42,601 nt of DNA from Lysobacter antibioticus. GTDB taxonomy: Bacteria; Pseudomonadota; Gammaproteobacteria; Xanthomonadales; Xanthomonadaceae. Under the pieces are notes generated by a model. That model ran no database searches and was not told the origin of the DNA. It saw only the letters and a program-made list of their open reading frames with translations. Of this stretch, positions 10,101-16,505 are shown one piece after another (the stretch's first letter is position 1; every line of letters starts with the position of its first letter). Both the position numbers and the translations under genes were made by a program. The stretch spans positions 1-42,601 of the forward strand of contig NZ_JMTZ01000027.1 in the NCBI RefSeq assembly GCF_000731095.1, in the 5' to 3' direction.

Positions 10101-11077
10101 CCGATTGCATAATTCTCACCAAGCATGAACGTGGATCTAGCAAACAGCAATCGCTTACCGATCTCGAAGCCGCTATCTGCAGCAAGACCATAGTGCTTGC
10201 GGAAAAATGCAGTTGTTTCCTCGATTAAGTCGTCCTGCTTCTTCTCCGGCAGCTCCGCAAATAGACTAAGGAAAGCGTCGATCGGATTCGAGACGCCCGC
10301 CGCGAGGGTCGCAGATCTCGCTATCGATATAGCGGAAATCAGGTCATACGTACCCTCGATATGCTTGACCGTCTTGGTCCCATACTTGGTTCCGCCCCCC
10401 TCCTCGGTTTTCTCGTATATATTCGCTACAACCTGCTCGTCATTAAGCAGGAAATCCTTAAAGAAATCTTTGCTACCGAGGAACGGAAAAAGGAGAGTTC
10501 CCGCCCACGGAGCATAGTCCCCTTCGGCAATCGGCCCGATATTCCGAAAAACAGTGGATGCCGCTGCACCGGCATCGATCGCACCAAGCCCAGTTATGCC
10601 CGGCAGATCGCCCTCATGATTAAGGAGATCCGTCACCAGATTGAAGGCAATCAGATTGGACGCAATCTGATTTGCCGCCTCGGCATCACGATTCAACTGT
10701 TCTTCTTCGACTGCGTTACCGATTCTCTGGCGATACTGGATCTTGGTGTACTCGCGAATAAAATCGGCAAAGAACCCCACACCGCGATTGACATCGACCG
10801 CGCCCTTGACCCAGAACCAGACTCTTGGATCGACCCCAGCTTTCGGAACGAACTCTTCGGTAGTGGTCACGCCATGCGGACCGACCACCTTATTGATCTT
10901 GATATCGCTGATAAAACCAAGAATCATCTGATACAGCGGAGTGCCCAGACCAAGGCCGTCCTGGTGCTGACCAAACTTAATCTGTTGATCTATGAACAGC
11001 GAAGACAGCTGATCCCGCTGCTCTTTACTCAACTTAAGACCACCATAGCCGCGCTCGTAGGTAACATTGACAGTCAC
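1133..11077 (-). CDS. Giant RTX calcium-binding protein, type I secretion substrate (3314 aa)
   Basis: Predicted secreted protein carrying very many GGxGxDxUx nonapeptides, which form Ca2+-loaded parallel beta-rolls outside the cell. Start is GTG at 11077 with AAGGAAG 6 nt upstream. Layout by residue: 1-325 non-repeat N-terminus of unknown fold; about 330-690 first, partly degenerate RTX blocks with intervening beta-rich sequence; about 740-830 a non-RTX island; 830-1400 a dense uninterrupted repeat field; 1400-3230 about eleven modules, each with RTX repeats, an xYxFxRGxGxD segment and an IRFADGTVW-type unit (haemolysin-type Ca-binding-related domain, nine clear and two weak); 3230-3314 non-repeat tail. 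I saw no cysteine and no protease, lipase or acyltransferase signature, and there is no N-terminal signal peptide, so export by the adjacent HlyB/HlyD pair is expected through the C-terminal end. Adhesin, biofilm matrix or toxin roles are all possible; the sequence does not decide. Confidence 0.93.
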   Translation of the reverse strand: MTVNVTYERGYGGLKLSKEQRDQLSSLFIDQQIKFGQHQDGLGLGTPLYQMILGFISDIKINKVVGPHGVTTTEEFVPKAGVDPRVWFWVKGAVDVNRGVGFFADFIREYTKIQYRQRIGNAVEEEQLNRDAEAANQIASNLIAFNLVTDLLNHEGDLPGITGLGAIDAGAAASTVFRNIGPIAEGDYAPWAGTLLFPFLGSKDFFKDFLLNDEQVVANIYEKTEEGGGTKYGTKTVKHIEGTYDLISAISIARSATLAAGVSNPIDAFLSLFAELPEKKQDDLIEETTAFFRKHYGLAADSGFEIGKRLLFARSTFMLGENYAIGSYGNDLIESTSPFSDVVHAGLGDDTVMGSAGVDLLDGGSGIDTADFGRMGVDQLIEIDSSLAASADYKYKIKVASEQPTYDEYLATQSNSQLFGFERVVLGNGSDTLKLSSLDGSKLQGLQSIDLGGNSARMGDTLDLSGMSEAADITRTADDSILLTSAGSNGYALTVKNAEVISGTAHADRIVGGARNDTVYGNGGDDELLGAGGGDRLYGQAGADTLRGGEGADYLDGGAGDDAYYFSSADTVATDTIVDTDGAGRIIVDGETLSISGFERVTETSWRRSDGKFRLAKIENDGRTFLVLTIAATGAHIVVNDWVEGALGFSLGAGSAEPGTGIVEKVGDDAANSLDTHAIENSQWVDHFGTRHRIEGLGGNDSISGGNLSDELDGGEGDDFIQGGAGSDVIRGGGGNDFISESDLSVSWAETVRVQREWGYENVATADYMAELAAQHPDTYVTHGSAWLLRSGAAVRDDARLIYRSAEMASFVKNYTSNPDLYRDEGDVIDAGAGSDIVISGRGVDIVNGGTGNDVLAGDHEGDHISGDDGDDIIYGDRIRGTLDKYAPEEAVTGSDLLFGGSGNDQVFGQGGGDFIWGGEGNDNLFGDRLGNDASSTDVVREAPGDDFIDGGEGDDRIFGNAGSDTLRGGGGSDYIEGDDGVTPSAQHGDDDIDGGAGNDIIWGGGGSDSIVGGDGDDKLVGDAAVVDLALSAHGDDRLSGGAGEDELLGGGGNDALDGGDDDDLLAGEAGDDNLLGGRGNDELQGGDGADYLNGGDGIDLLVGQNGNDRLFGAAGDDELQGGEGSDELDGGTGADLLHGGAGDDHIAGGEGDDRVTGGDGADRIVGGAGKDIVWGEAGNDQIDGGSGADELSGNDGQDVIDGGADNDAVWGGAGDDRLSGGDGNDQILGDDSAVSASEHGRDVIDGGAGDDLVHGQGGDDTIRGGDGNDVLFGDDFERLFSGNDTVSGGTGSDYVDGGAGDDILLGEEGADTLEGGVGNDVLTGGVGDDLLVGGRGDDIFIFERGFGHDRVVIREDGNDGADAIKFGSGILESDLSYRVVGQDLVVDVAGGDAVTVTGYFSPGANATLVLIDGTVIDRLRLEQDLNVTAPITGTSGDDVLNGTSGNDNVYGADGADILNGLDGNDYLSGGADGDMLIGGSGNDQLDGGTGNDIYRFDVGFGIDTVLGLGEPDSGNDIIRLNFNYVGSNMTFGVVGEGSNDLVLNFLQFGSINSLGLQGFMTPGRSHTIEFLDGVRITAVDSKLVYTYQGGEASDVFYGQNGPEGLYGGGGDDQLYGRFGNDYLDGGTGNDIIDGGPNNDALYGGAGDDSLNGGQGDDVLVGEAGDDQLVGDRGNDIYRFERGFGRDRIENVSVYRDNGGYLDEIRFGASIVPAEVSLRHLRDYEGDHLVLSIAGSDDELTVKNFFRDDGRSAFAVDKISFADGTVWDIETVKATVLQSGDGDDRLFGYDSDDILSGGQGNDELHGQLGNDVLNGGAGADVLAGGKGHDVYRFGRGSGQDSLLRIVPEPHGEWGQEHYIALFREASEGIDAVEFGADVTDGDIVVSREGNDLVMSIRGTDDVLRIPHYFGWMDDSQVGGGDGDGGGAAFAAALFDGGESVARHQDLAVEFFRFANGVVWDRERIHSFFSSNGELATEGDDVLYGDDGDADTSVLSGRGGNDSLRGTVGDDVIHGGSGNDTLDGGQFQSWSEDGYGNDVLKGGTGDDTYRYDRGNDVIDNSVESGSEAGYDVVEVDEYAEDVSLQRVGDDLLLRNEYEGSVLTISGYFSRPAEAIDEIRFADGAVWYSTDIAEQAVGAGLNLQGTADGETLLGRGGDDVVRAGDGDDTVRGKTGNDSLYGEAGRDSLYGGLGDDVLDGGTGDDRLYGGEGRNVYRFGIGYGEDYAEDAGSGAVIEFGEGVSLSNLILQGKSNDQPGAIVRLRGMDGFLDISGSTPVQIRFADGSVYGEDKIRELMRISATDDSDTLLGGSGDDNLSGGGGRDHLAGYAGNDVLNGGEGNDELFGGSGTDTYVFGRGYGMDEIVDHGGDSIIQLGAGVSPDDVALVSKYYSDGHALRILGTDDFLRFEGSSIAEIRFADGTVWGREQIRTKFLSASTEGGDVLGFESDDVIVGLGGDDRIDGGAGNDTLEGGAGRDFLLGGAGNDVYRFGRGSGEDNVQNGYSGSEPGEIGTIELGADIASADIILSRETGGLTLRIGGTEDLLYIWDYAFVEGQDNATPYEIVFADGTRWLAADVRAKLLASTGGDDVLNGFVGADQIVGGEGNDVIDGGNGDDHVAGDAGSDRLLGGYGQDLLEGGAGDDTLAGDLDADILDGGAGNDEIDGGFGRDVIRFGRGDGHDTVVYGEGRLEDVDSVELKADIGPADIVLSRSGLDLIIATVGGAESLTVKGHYIADGETARAISQIRFADGTVWGTAQITAHLASASDVPPEEAEEDASGYAQGSDTGPFWPIRKDLDGVDVMYTDGGHRSAVSGGQGNDTLYGRGFDDGLFGGVGDDQLWASIHGSFMSGGSGHDRLLGNIGDDSLSGGSGNDFLNGESGGDSLSGGKGVDVLNAGFGDDSLAGDEGSDMLFGGQGNDSLAGGEGMDHLSGDEGDDTLLGGSGSDTFFFTRGYGRDRILSEASDTGATRNGDATTDVVSLGSGIVASDLQVSRQGRDLLLKIRGTADQLTVEGYFDDNGDRDHLSIDVVRFHDGSEWGYDQIKQRLLTGDSANDTIGGFNGDDLIAGLAGDDVLSGMDGNDRIEGGEGHDLLSGDAGNDTLIGGSGNDALFGGAGSDSYLFERGFGFDRISDYVDSALPTDTDEIVFGAGISTSDVRLSRVNDDLRVELNESADAIVVASYYLSRSSASLPNAVERIRFADGTVWSQSDIEAVVGSGSSATMSGSLPAQQMLSAPTADSGADLRGITWQQWSMRKMEVAAPQGNAELQSLIGAMSAYPAATAVDHGLDRLPTAGELVVAALREERLQWRQHEPALL
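6850..8590 (-). repeat. Dense RTX nonapeptide field within the giant gene
   Basis: About 570 codons (residues about 830-1400) encode almost uninterrupted GGxGxDxUx units, giving DNA repeats with a 27-bp period. Units differ in synonymous bases, so the array is diverged rather than recently expanded. Such DNA is prone to recombination and assembly collapse. Confidence 0.8.
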
Positions 11078-11120
11078 TTTTATCTTCCTTGTTGTTCAAG
11101 CAATAATTGAAATGCGCAAA

Positions 11121-11978
11121 TCAGTGTTTCTCGACAACTGCTAATGCACTGACTTTTCTTCTCAAGGCAGCATCCACTTCGAGTATCTGATCGACGGGAA
11201 GCCTGGATTTATCGAATCCGTAGCTCAAACTGACACCCTTATACAGGCGGTAGTAAACGTGGCAGTCATCAGGAGAAATTGACGGCCCAAGGCCGCAAAG
11301 AACAATGTAACGACGACCCAGCGGCGCCGTGTAACCACTTGAATCACTGCGAAACGTCGAGACTTGCGCATGCTCGAAATCGCTGCCGACCGAGCATCCT
11401 CGAAGCCCGTTCGCCAACCTCTCGCAGACAGCTATATTGATGAAGCGATCCGAGGTTCGTTCGTTGACGTCTTGCATCGCGGACGGTCCATCGGGAGTTC
11501 CAATCAGACTTATCGAGGTGAGCAGACCAAACTGCTGCGCATAGGGCCCTTGATCTCCCTCAAGTACGTCTTTTAAGTCCAACACCTGGACGCGCGCGGG
11601 AACTTCTGCGCAGTAGCCCAAATCGTTCGCCCCCCCTTTTTCCGACTCATGCGTATTGCTTGGTGGACGCCCCAACGATTGAGTTGGATTCGAACGTGGG
11701 TACTTGAACAGCGTGGCACCAACCAACACATAAGCAGCAGCGATTTCTTTGCCATGAGGACAGCGGCGAGTATCGGAAACGGATTCGTCCGAGGACTCCG
11801 TTAAAGAGCTCTGCGATTGCGGTTGTGGCGACGATATCGAGCTCGGCCTCCGGGCCGGAGTCGGCGCCTGAAATGAACCATCGCAAGCGCTCATAAGAAC
11901 CGATGCCAGCAACGCGCCGCCAACACTCAGGACCTCACGAAACCAAAGCCTGTTCTTCGCACGAACGCCCATCTTCAC
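11121..11978 (-). CDS. Unrecognised Cys-rich lipoprotein encoded between hlyD and the RTX gene
   Basis: 285 aa, family not recognised. GTG at 11978 is the first in-frame start, with ATG two codons later (11972) as an alternative; neither has a clear ribosome site. A charged N-terminus and hydrophobic run end in the lipobox LMSAC with Cys at residue 32, so the protein should be lipidated. The next residue is Asp, which in E. coli favours inner-membrane retention, though that rule may not hold here. Residues 33-70 form a Ser/Pro/Gln-rich linker. The remaining globular part carries six further Cys (near RRCPHG, GYCAEV, AVCERL, RGCSVG, VLCGLG, DDCHVY), suggesting disulfides. It lies 35 nt after hlyD and 43 nt before the RTX gene on the same strand, so co-transcription is likely. 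Possible roles are tether, periplasmic partner or protective factor for the RTX protein. Base composition looks AT-richer than the housekeeping genes. Confidence 0.8.
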   Translation of the reverse strand: MKMGVRAKNRLWFREVLSVGGALLASVLMSACDGSFQAPTPARRPSSISSPQPQSQSSLTESSDESVSDTRRCPHGKEIAAAYVLVGATLFKYPRSNPTQSLGRPPSNTHESEKGGANDLGYCAEVPARVQVLDLKDVLEGDQGPYAQQFGLLTSISLIGTPDGPSAMQDVNERTSDRFINIAVCERLANGLRGCSVGSDFEHAQVSTFRSDSSGYTAPLGRRYIVLCGLGPSISPDDCHVYYRLYKGVSLSYGFDKSRLPVDQILEVDAALRRKVSALAVVEKH

Positions 11979-12013
11979 CCCATGGCAATTTTTGATTTTA
12001 GGGCGCGACAGAA

Positions 12014-13435
12014 TTACCGCTCTCGCAACGCCTCACCCGTATGCTGCTGCAGCGGACTCAGCAAGTAGTCGATCACCCTGCGCTTGCCCGTGCTGATCTC
12101 GACGCTCAAGGCCATGCCCGGCGTCAGGCGAACCTGCACGCCGTCGATATCGAGTGCGGTCTGGGCCAGCCTGACCCGCGCGGGGAATACCAGCCCCAGC
12201 TTTTCGTCCTGTGCGGCGTCGTGCGAGACGCTTTCGACGGTGCCGGTCAGGTAGCCGTAGCGGGTATAGGGAAAGCTTTCGACTTTCACCGTCACCGGCT
12301 GGCCGGCGCGCACGAAGCCGATGTCCTTGTTCAACACCGTCGCCTCGACCTCGAGCGCCTCTTCGGCCGGCACTACCGCCAGTAGCGGCTGCGCCGGGGT
12401 GACCACGCCACCGACGGTATGCACGGCGAGCTGCTGGACCGTGCCCGCTACCGGCGCCCGCAACTGCATGAGCTTGTCGCGCTGACCGGTCTTGGCCACT
12501 TCGGGCGTGAACTGCTGGACTTGTTCGCGAGCCTTGCGCAGCCCGTCCAGGGTTTGCTGACGGGTATCGGCGACCAGCACCTTCAGTTGCTCCTGCGCAC
12601 CGCTCAGAGCCGATCGAGTCTCGTGCAGCCGACTGCGTTGCGCGGCGAGGTCGCGTTCGGCGGCGATGCGTTCCTGCTCGCGCAGCAGGTATTCGTGCCG
12701 GCCGACATACTTGCCCTCGACCAGCTTGGCGTAATCGTCAGCGCGCCCTTTGGCGATCACGGCGCTCTGCTGCAAGGGGCCGATCAGGGACTGCACGGTC
12801 TGCAGCTCGGCCTTGCGCTGGCCGATCGCCGCTTCCAGGTTGTCGCGCTTGGCGCTGAAGGCCTGGAATTCGCTGTGCGCGAGCTGCTGCTCGGACTGGA
12901 AACGCACCGCCGGCAAGGCCGGGTCCGATGCCAGGATCGGCGCGCCGTGCCCATCGATCGCCGCCGCCAACGCACTCAGGCGCAATTCCGCAAGGCGCGC
13001 GTTGACCAGGGTTTCTCCGGCCTTCTCGTAATCGGCGGTGGTCGCGGTGGCGTCCAGCTCGATCAACAGCTGCCCCTGTTTCACCCGCTCGCCGTCGCGC
13101 ACCAGGATGCGCCGCACCACCGCGGTTTCCGCCGGCTGCAGCACTTTGGTGCGCGAACCGACCACGGTCTTGCCTTGCGCCACCGCGACGATGTCCAGTT
13201 TGCCGATACAGGCCCACAACAGCGCCACGCAGAAGAACGCGACGATGATGCGCATCGCCCAGCGCGGCAGCGGCGCCAATGGCGTTTCGATCAGCTCCAG
13301 ATGCGCGGGCAGGAATGCCAACTCGTCCTGGCTGCGTTTGGGCGGATCAAGCGTCTGGCGCACCGACCAGGCCGCCTTGAAGACACGGCCGTAGCGCGCG
13401 ACGAAATCGCCGACGGCTTGAAAGACATGCTTCAT
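12014..13435 (-). CDS. hlyD: HlyD-family type I secretion periplasmic adaptor
   Basis: Membrane-fusion subunit linking the inner-membrane ABC transporter to an outer-membrane TolC-type channel. 473 aa from ATG 13435, chosen because AGGGA lies just upstream and the residues begin MKHVFQAVGDF; the frame extends further upstream into hlyB without reason. One N-terminal membrane segment (about residues 61-82, MRIIVAFFCVALLWACIGKL) is followed by a lipoyl/barrel-sandwich half (GERVKQGQLLIELDA), a long coiled-coil hairpin (about 170-325) and a second half (LRAPVAGTVQQL), then a C-terminal beta-barrel ending near the HlyD signature region (LTPGMALSVEI). It starts 4 nt after the hlyB stop, implying tight coupling. 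No outer-membrane factor is encoded nearby, as in haemolysin operons that borrow TolC. Confidence 0.93.
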   Translation of the reverse strand: MKHVFQAVGDFVARYGRVFKAAWSVRQTLDPPKRSQDELAFLPAHLELIETPLAPLPRWAMRIIVAFFCVALLWACIGKLDIVAVAQGKTVVGSRTKVLQPAETAVVRRILVRDGERVKQGQLLIELDATATTADYEKAGETLVNARLAELRLSALAAAIDGHGAPILASDPALPAVRFQSEQQLAHSEFQAFSAKRDNLEAAIGQRKAELQTVQSLIGPLQQSAVIAKGRADDYAKLVEGKYVGRHEYLLREQERIAAERDLAAQRSRLHETRSALSGAQEQLKVLVADTRQQTLDGLRKAREQVQQFTPEVAKTGQRDKLMQLRAPVAGTVQQLAVHTVGGVVTPAQPLLAVVPAEEALEVEATVLNKDIGFVRAGQPVTVKVESFPYTRYGYLTGTVESVSHDAAQDEKLGLVFPARVRLAQTALDIDGVQVRLTPGMALSVEISTGKRRVIDYLLSPLQQHTGEALRER

Positions 13436-13439
13436 CGAC

Positions 13440-15599
13440 TTATCCCTGCTGCAGGCGATGCAGATATGCGTAATGGCCGTCCGGTCGCGCGAGCAACTCG
13501 GCATGCGAGCCGCTTTCGACGATGCGCCCTTTCTCGACCACCACGATGCGGTTGGCGTGACGCACGGTGGAGAGACGGTGGGCGATGATCAGCACGGTGC
13601 GCCCTTTGCAGATTGCACGCATGTTGGCCATCACCGCGTGCTCGGACTCGTAATCGAGCGCACTGGTGGCTTCGTCGAAGATCAGAATGCGCGGATCGGT
13701 GATCAACGCTCGCGCGATCGCGATGCGCTGGCGCTGGCCGCCGGATAGCCCCGCCCCTTGCTCGCCGACCTTGGTGTCGTAGCCTTCGGGCAGTTCGACG
13801 ATGAAGTCGTGCGCGCCGGCCAGTTTCGCGGCGTGAATCACCCGCTCCAGAGGAATGCCCGGATCCGACAGGGCGATGTTCTCGCGCACGCTTCGGTTGA
13901 ACAGGAAATTCTCCTGCAACACCACGCCGAGCTGACGCCGCAGCCAGGCCGGATCGGCCAGGGCCAGATCGTGGCCGTCGATAAGGACCCGCCCTCGCTC
14001 GGGCACGTACAAACGCTGAACCAGCTTGGTCAGAGTGCTCTTACCGGACCCGGAACGACCGACAATGCCGATCACCTCGCCCGCGGCGATGTTGAAATCG
14101 ATGCCGCTGAGCACTTCGGCCGCGTCGGGCCGATAGCGGAAGGTCACGCTCTCGAAAGTCACCTGGCCGCGGATGGGCGGCAGGACCATGCGGCTACCCG
14201 GCAGCTCGGTGCGCGTGTTGAGAATGTCGCCGAGACGCTCGACGGAAATGCCAACTTGCTGGAAGTCTTGCCACAGCTGAGCCAGCCGGATGATCGGGGC
14301 AGCGACTTGCCCGGCGAGCATGTTGAACGCGATCAGCTGGCCGATCGACAGATCCCCTGCGATCACCAACTGGGCTCCCCAGAACAGGATCGCGATGCTG
14401 ACCAGCTTCTGCACCAACTGCACGCCTTGCTGGCCGATCGTCGCCAGTCGGGTGACGCGGAACGCGGCACCGACATAGCCCGCGAGCTGGTTGTCCCAGG
14501 TGCGGGTAACGCGCGGATCGACCGCGGTGGCCTTGATGGTGCCGATGCCGGTTACCGTCTCGACCAGGAACGATTGATTGTCGGCGCTGCGGGCGAACTT
14601 TTCGTTGAGGCGCTTGCGCAATACCGGCGTGATCGACGCGGACCACAGGGCGTACACCGGTAGCGAAATCACCACGATCAGGGTGAGCCAGCCGCTGTAG
14701 TAGAACATCACCGCGAGAAACACCACGGTAAAGAACAGATCGAGTACCGAGGTCAGCGCCTGCCCGGTAAGGAAGGTACGGATGTTCTCGAGTTCGCGCA
14801 CTCTCGCCATGGTGTCGCCGACGCGGCGCGACTCGAAGTACGCCAGCGGCAAGGCCAGGATGTGCCGGAACAGCCGCGCACCCAACTCGACATCGATCTT
14901 GCTGGTCGTGTGCGCGAACACATAGGTACGCAAACCCGACAAGACCACGTCGAATATCGCGATGGATACCAACCCGACCGCGATCACGTGCAGGGTGGTA
15001 AGGCCGTGATGCACCAGCACCTTATCCATCACCACCTGATAGAACAGCGGCGTGATCAGGGCGAACATCTGGATGAAGAACGATACCGCGAACACCTCCA
15101 GCAACAGCTTGCGGTACTTCACCACCGCCGGCACGAACCAGCTGAAGTCGAACTTGGCGAGTTCGCCCAGGACGGAAGCCCGCGATGCGACCTGCAGCAA
15201 TCGCCCTGCATAGCGCGACTCGAACTCGGCCATCGACAGGCTGCGCGGCCGCTTCTGCACGAGATCGTGGATCAGTACCGTGTCGCCGCTGACTTTGGCG
15301 ACGATGAACGACTCCCCGTTCTCGACCAATGCCAGGGCCGGCAGGCTCGCCATGCCGATACGCCCGGCAGGCTGCGCATTGATGCGCGCTTTCAGCCCGA
15401 GCTGTTTGGCGGCAAGCAAAAGTCGAGTGTCGTCGAACGCTTCGCTACCGGCACCGTGTTGGTGGCTGAGCTGAGCGGCATCGGCGGCGATACCGTGAAA
15501 CTGGGCCAACAAGACCAGCCCGGCCAGAGCGAGATCCGGCGGATTACCAGGCGCAACGACGGTGTCTACGACCGCAAGCGCCGCACTTCCCTGTGACAT
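13440..15599 (-). CDS. hlyB: HlyB-family type I secretion ABC transporter/permease
   Basis: Inner-membrane ATPase that energises export of the RTX protein. 719 aa. The N-terminal about 130 residues form a C39-peptidase-like domain that lacks the catalytic Cys ([10 protein letters not shown] where active enzymes have Cys), as in HlyB-type transporters that bind unfolded RTX substrate without cleaving it. Six membrane segments span about 155-430. The nucleotide-binding domain has Walker [10 protein letters not shown] (about 513), signature LSGGQRQR (about 616), Walker [13 protein letters not shown] (about 637) and switch His in IIAHRLS (about 670). ATG 15599 has AAGGG about 9 nt upstream. It is first in the operon hlyB-hlyD-lipoprotein-RTX, so it probably sets expression of the locus. 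Confidence 0.95.
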   Translation of the reverse strand: MSQGSAALAVVDTVVAPGNPPDLALAGLVLLAQFHGIAADAAQLSHQHGAGSEAFDDTRLLLAAKQLGLKARINAQPAGRIGMASLPALALVENGESFIVAKVSGDTVLIHDLVQKRPRSLSMAEFESRYAGRLLQVASRASVLGELAKFDFSWFVPAVVKYRKLLLEVFAVSFFIQMFALITPLFYQVVMDKVLVHHGLTTLHVIAVGLVSIAIFDVVLSGLRTYVFAHTTSKIDVELGARLFRHILALPLAYFESRRVGDTMARVRELENIRTFLTGQALTSVLDLFFTVVFLAVMFYYSGWLTLIVVISLPVYALWSASITPVLRKRLNEKFARSADNQSFLVETVTGIGTIKATAVDPRVTRTWDNQLAGYVGAAFRVTRLATIGQQGVQLVQKLVSIAILFWGAQLVIAGDLSIGQLIAFNMLAGQVAAPIIRLAQLWQDFQQVGISVERLGDILNTRTELPGSRMVLPPIRGQVTFESVTFRYRPDAAEVLSGIDFNIAAGEVIGIVGRSGSGKSTLTKLVQRLYVPERGRVLIDGHDLALADPAWLRRQLGVVLQENFLFNRSVRENIALSDPGIPLERVIHAAKLAGAHDFIVELPEGYDTKVGEQGAGLSGGQRQRIAIARALITDPRILIFDEATSALDYESEHAVMANMRAICKGRTVLIIAHRLSTVRHANRIVVVEKGRIVESGSHAELLARPDGHYAYLHRLQQG

Positions 15600-16119
15600 T
15601 CGAACCGCCCTTCAAGTGATGCTATGGCACTGCAATGAATGCCTTCCCCAATACGATCAGCGTCACATCGGGAAGGTTCGACTGTCAAGAAATAATCGGC
15701 AGTTCGCATGCATATTCAGCTTGTTCATCAAGCGACCTGCCAGATGAATGTGCTTACTTGCGACCCCCCTGACCCCGATAAGTCTAAGGCGAGCTCGTGT
15801 CAGGACTTGAGATCGGGCGATGGAACAAACTGACCGAATCAAAATCGCCCGGACGAGTTTCTTTCATATAAATGCTTAAGAGGGCGTTCCGTTGAGAACT
15901 GCTTAAAAGCACAGATGACGATTGCTCTAAATCGGCCCTACACAATCTGCCACGAGCGTCATGCGAGTGGAGTAGGCGAAGACTGGGGCCGGGCTCCAAA
16001 ATTCATGGAGCCGCCCCTCACAAAAAAAGTCCCTGCTGGACTATGGACTGTCTCAGGAAGGCCGGCTATCGGAACCTTTGGCTGGCAACTGTATCTTTCC
16101 AAGCCCGCATGCCGCTCCA
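15600..16119. other. Gene-free spacer upstream of the secretion operon
   Basis: No convincing gene on either strand, and composition visibly AT-richer than the flanks. It must hold the promoter of the minus-strand secretion operon. A TTGACA hexamer lies at about 15690 (minus strand) but I see no good -10 at 16-18 nt. A TGTGA half-site (minus, 15663-15667) resembles half of a CRP/Clp box, with a poor second half. A small hairpin, GCTTG-ATGAA-CAAGC, lies near 15720-15735. Confidence 0.5.
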
Positions 16120-16120
16120 C

Positions 16121-16148
16121 AAAAAAGCCCCGCTTTGGGCGGGGCTTT
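16121..16148 (-). terminator. Rho-independent terminator of tRNA-Thr
   Basis: AAAGCCCCGC (16124-16133) pairs with 16139-16148. On the minus strand the stem is followed by at least six T. It is 70 nt past the tRNA 3' end on the same strand. Confidence 0.85.
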
Positions 16149-16217
16149 GAAGCGCTTCCGGAAGGCGACCAGCCGTTGGATCGTTGGCCGGGCGGTTGGC
16201 TTGCCTTCTGGGTTACG

Positions 16218-16293
16218 TGGTGCCGGAAATAGGAATCGAACCTACGACCTACGCATTACGAATGCGCCGCTCTACCAACTGAGCTATTCCGGC
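16218..16293 (-). tRNA. tRNA-Thr (anticodon CGT)
   Basis: A 76-nt cloverleaf on the minus strand. The acceptor GCCGGAA pairs with TTCCGGC, the D-arm is AGCTCAGTTGGTAGAGC, the anticodon stem-loop has GCATT/AATGC around CGT (bases 16258-16260 in reverse), and the T-arm GTAGG-TTCGATT-CCTAT is intact. The CCA end is encoded (16218-16220). It reads ACG threonine codons and lies at the edge of the RTX locus, a typical integration-site position. Confidence 0.97.
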
Positions 16294-16303
16294 TAAGACC
16301 GCA

Positions 16304-16333
16304 ATTCTAGGCGGCGACGGTCTGCGCGGTCAA
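16304..16333 (-). promoter_or_regulatory. Sigma-70 promoter of tRNA-Thr
   Basis: On the minus strand TTGACC (16328-16333) and TAGAAT (16304-16309) are separated by 18 nt. The -10 ends 10 nt before the first base of the tRNA, so transcription should start almost at the mature end. Confidence 0.8.
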
Positions 16334-16505
16334 TCGACCGGGGCCGGAACGGCCCTGGCGAGCGAATGGGAACCACCGAGGTACCTACCGCGGCGGCGCC
16401 GCGCATATCGACTTCGATGAGCTCGGCACGAGTCCCTGCACTGTGGAATGAGCCCAGCAACGACGCTGGCACAGCACATTCCGCGGCGCCGTTATCATCC
16501 GCGCC

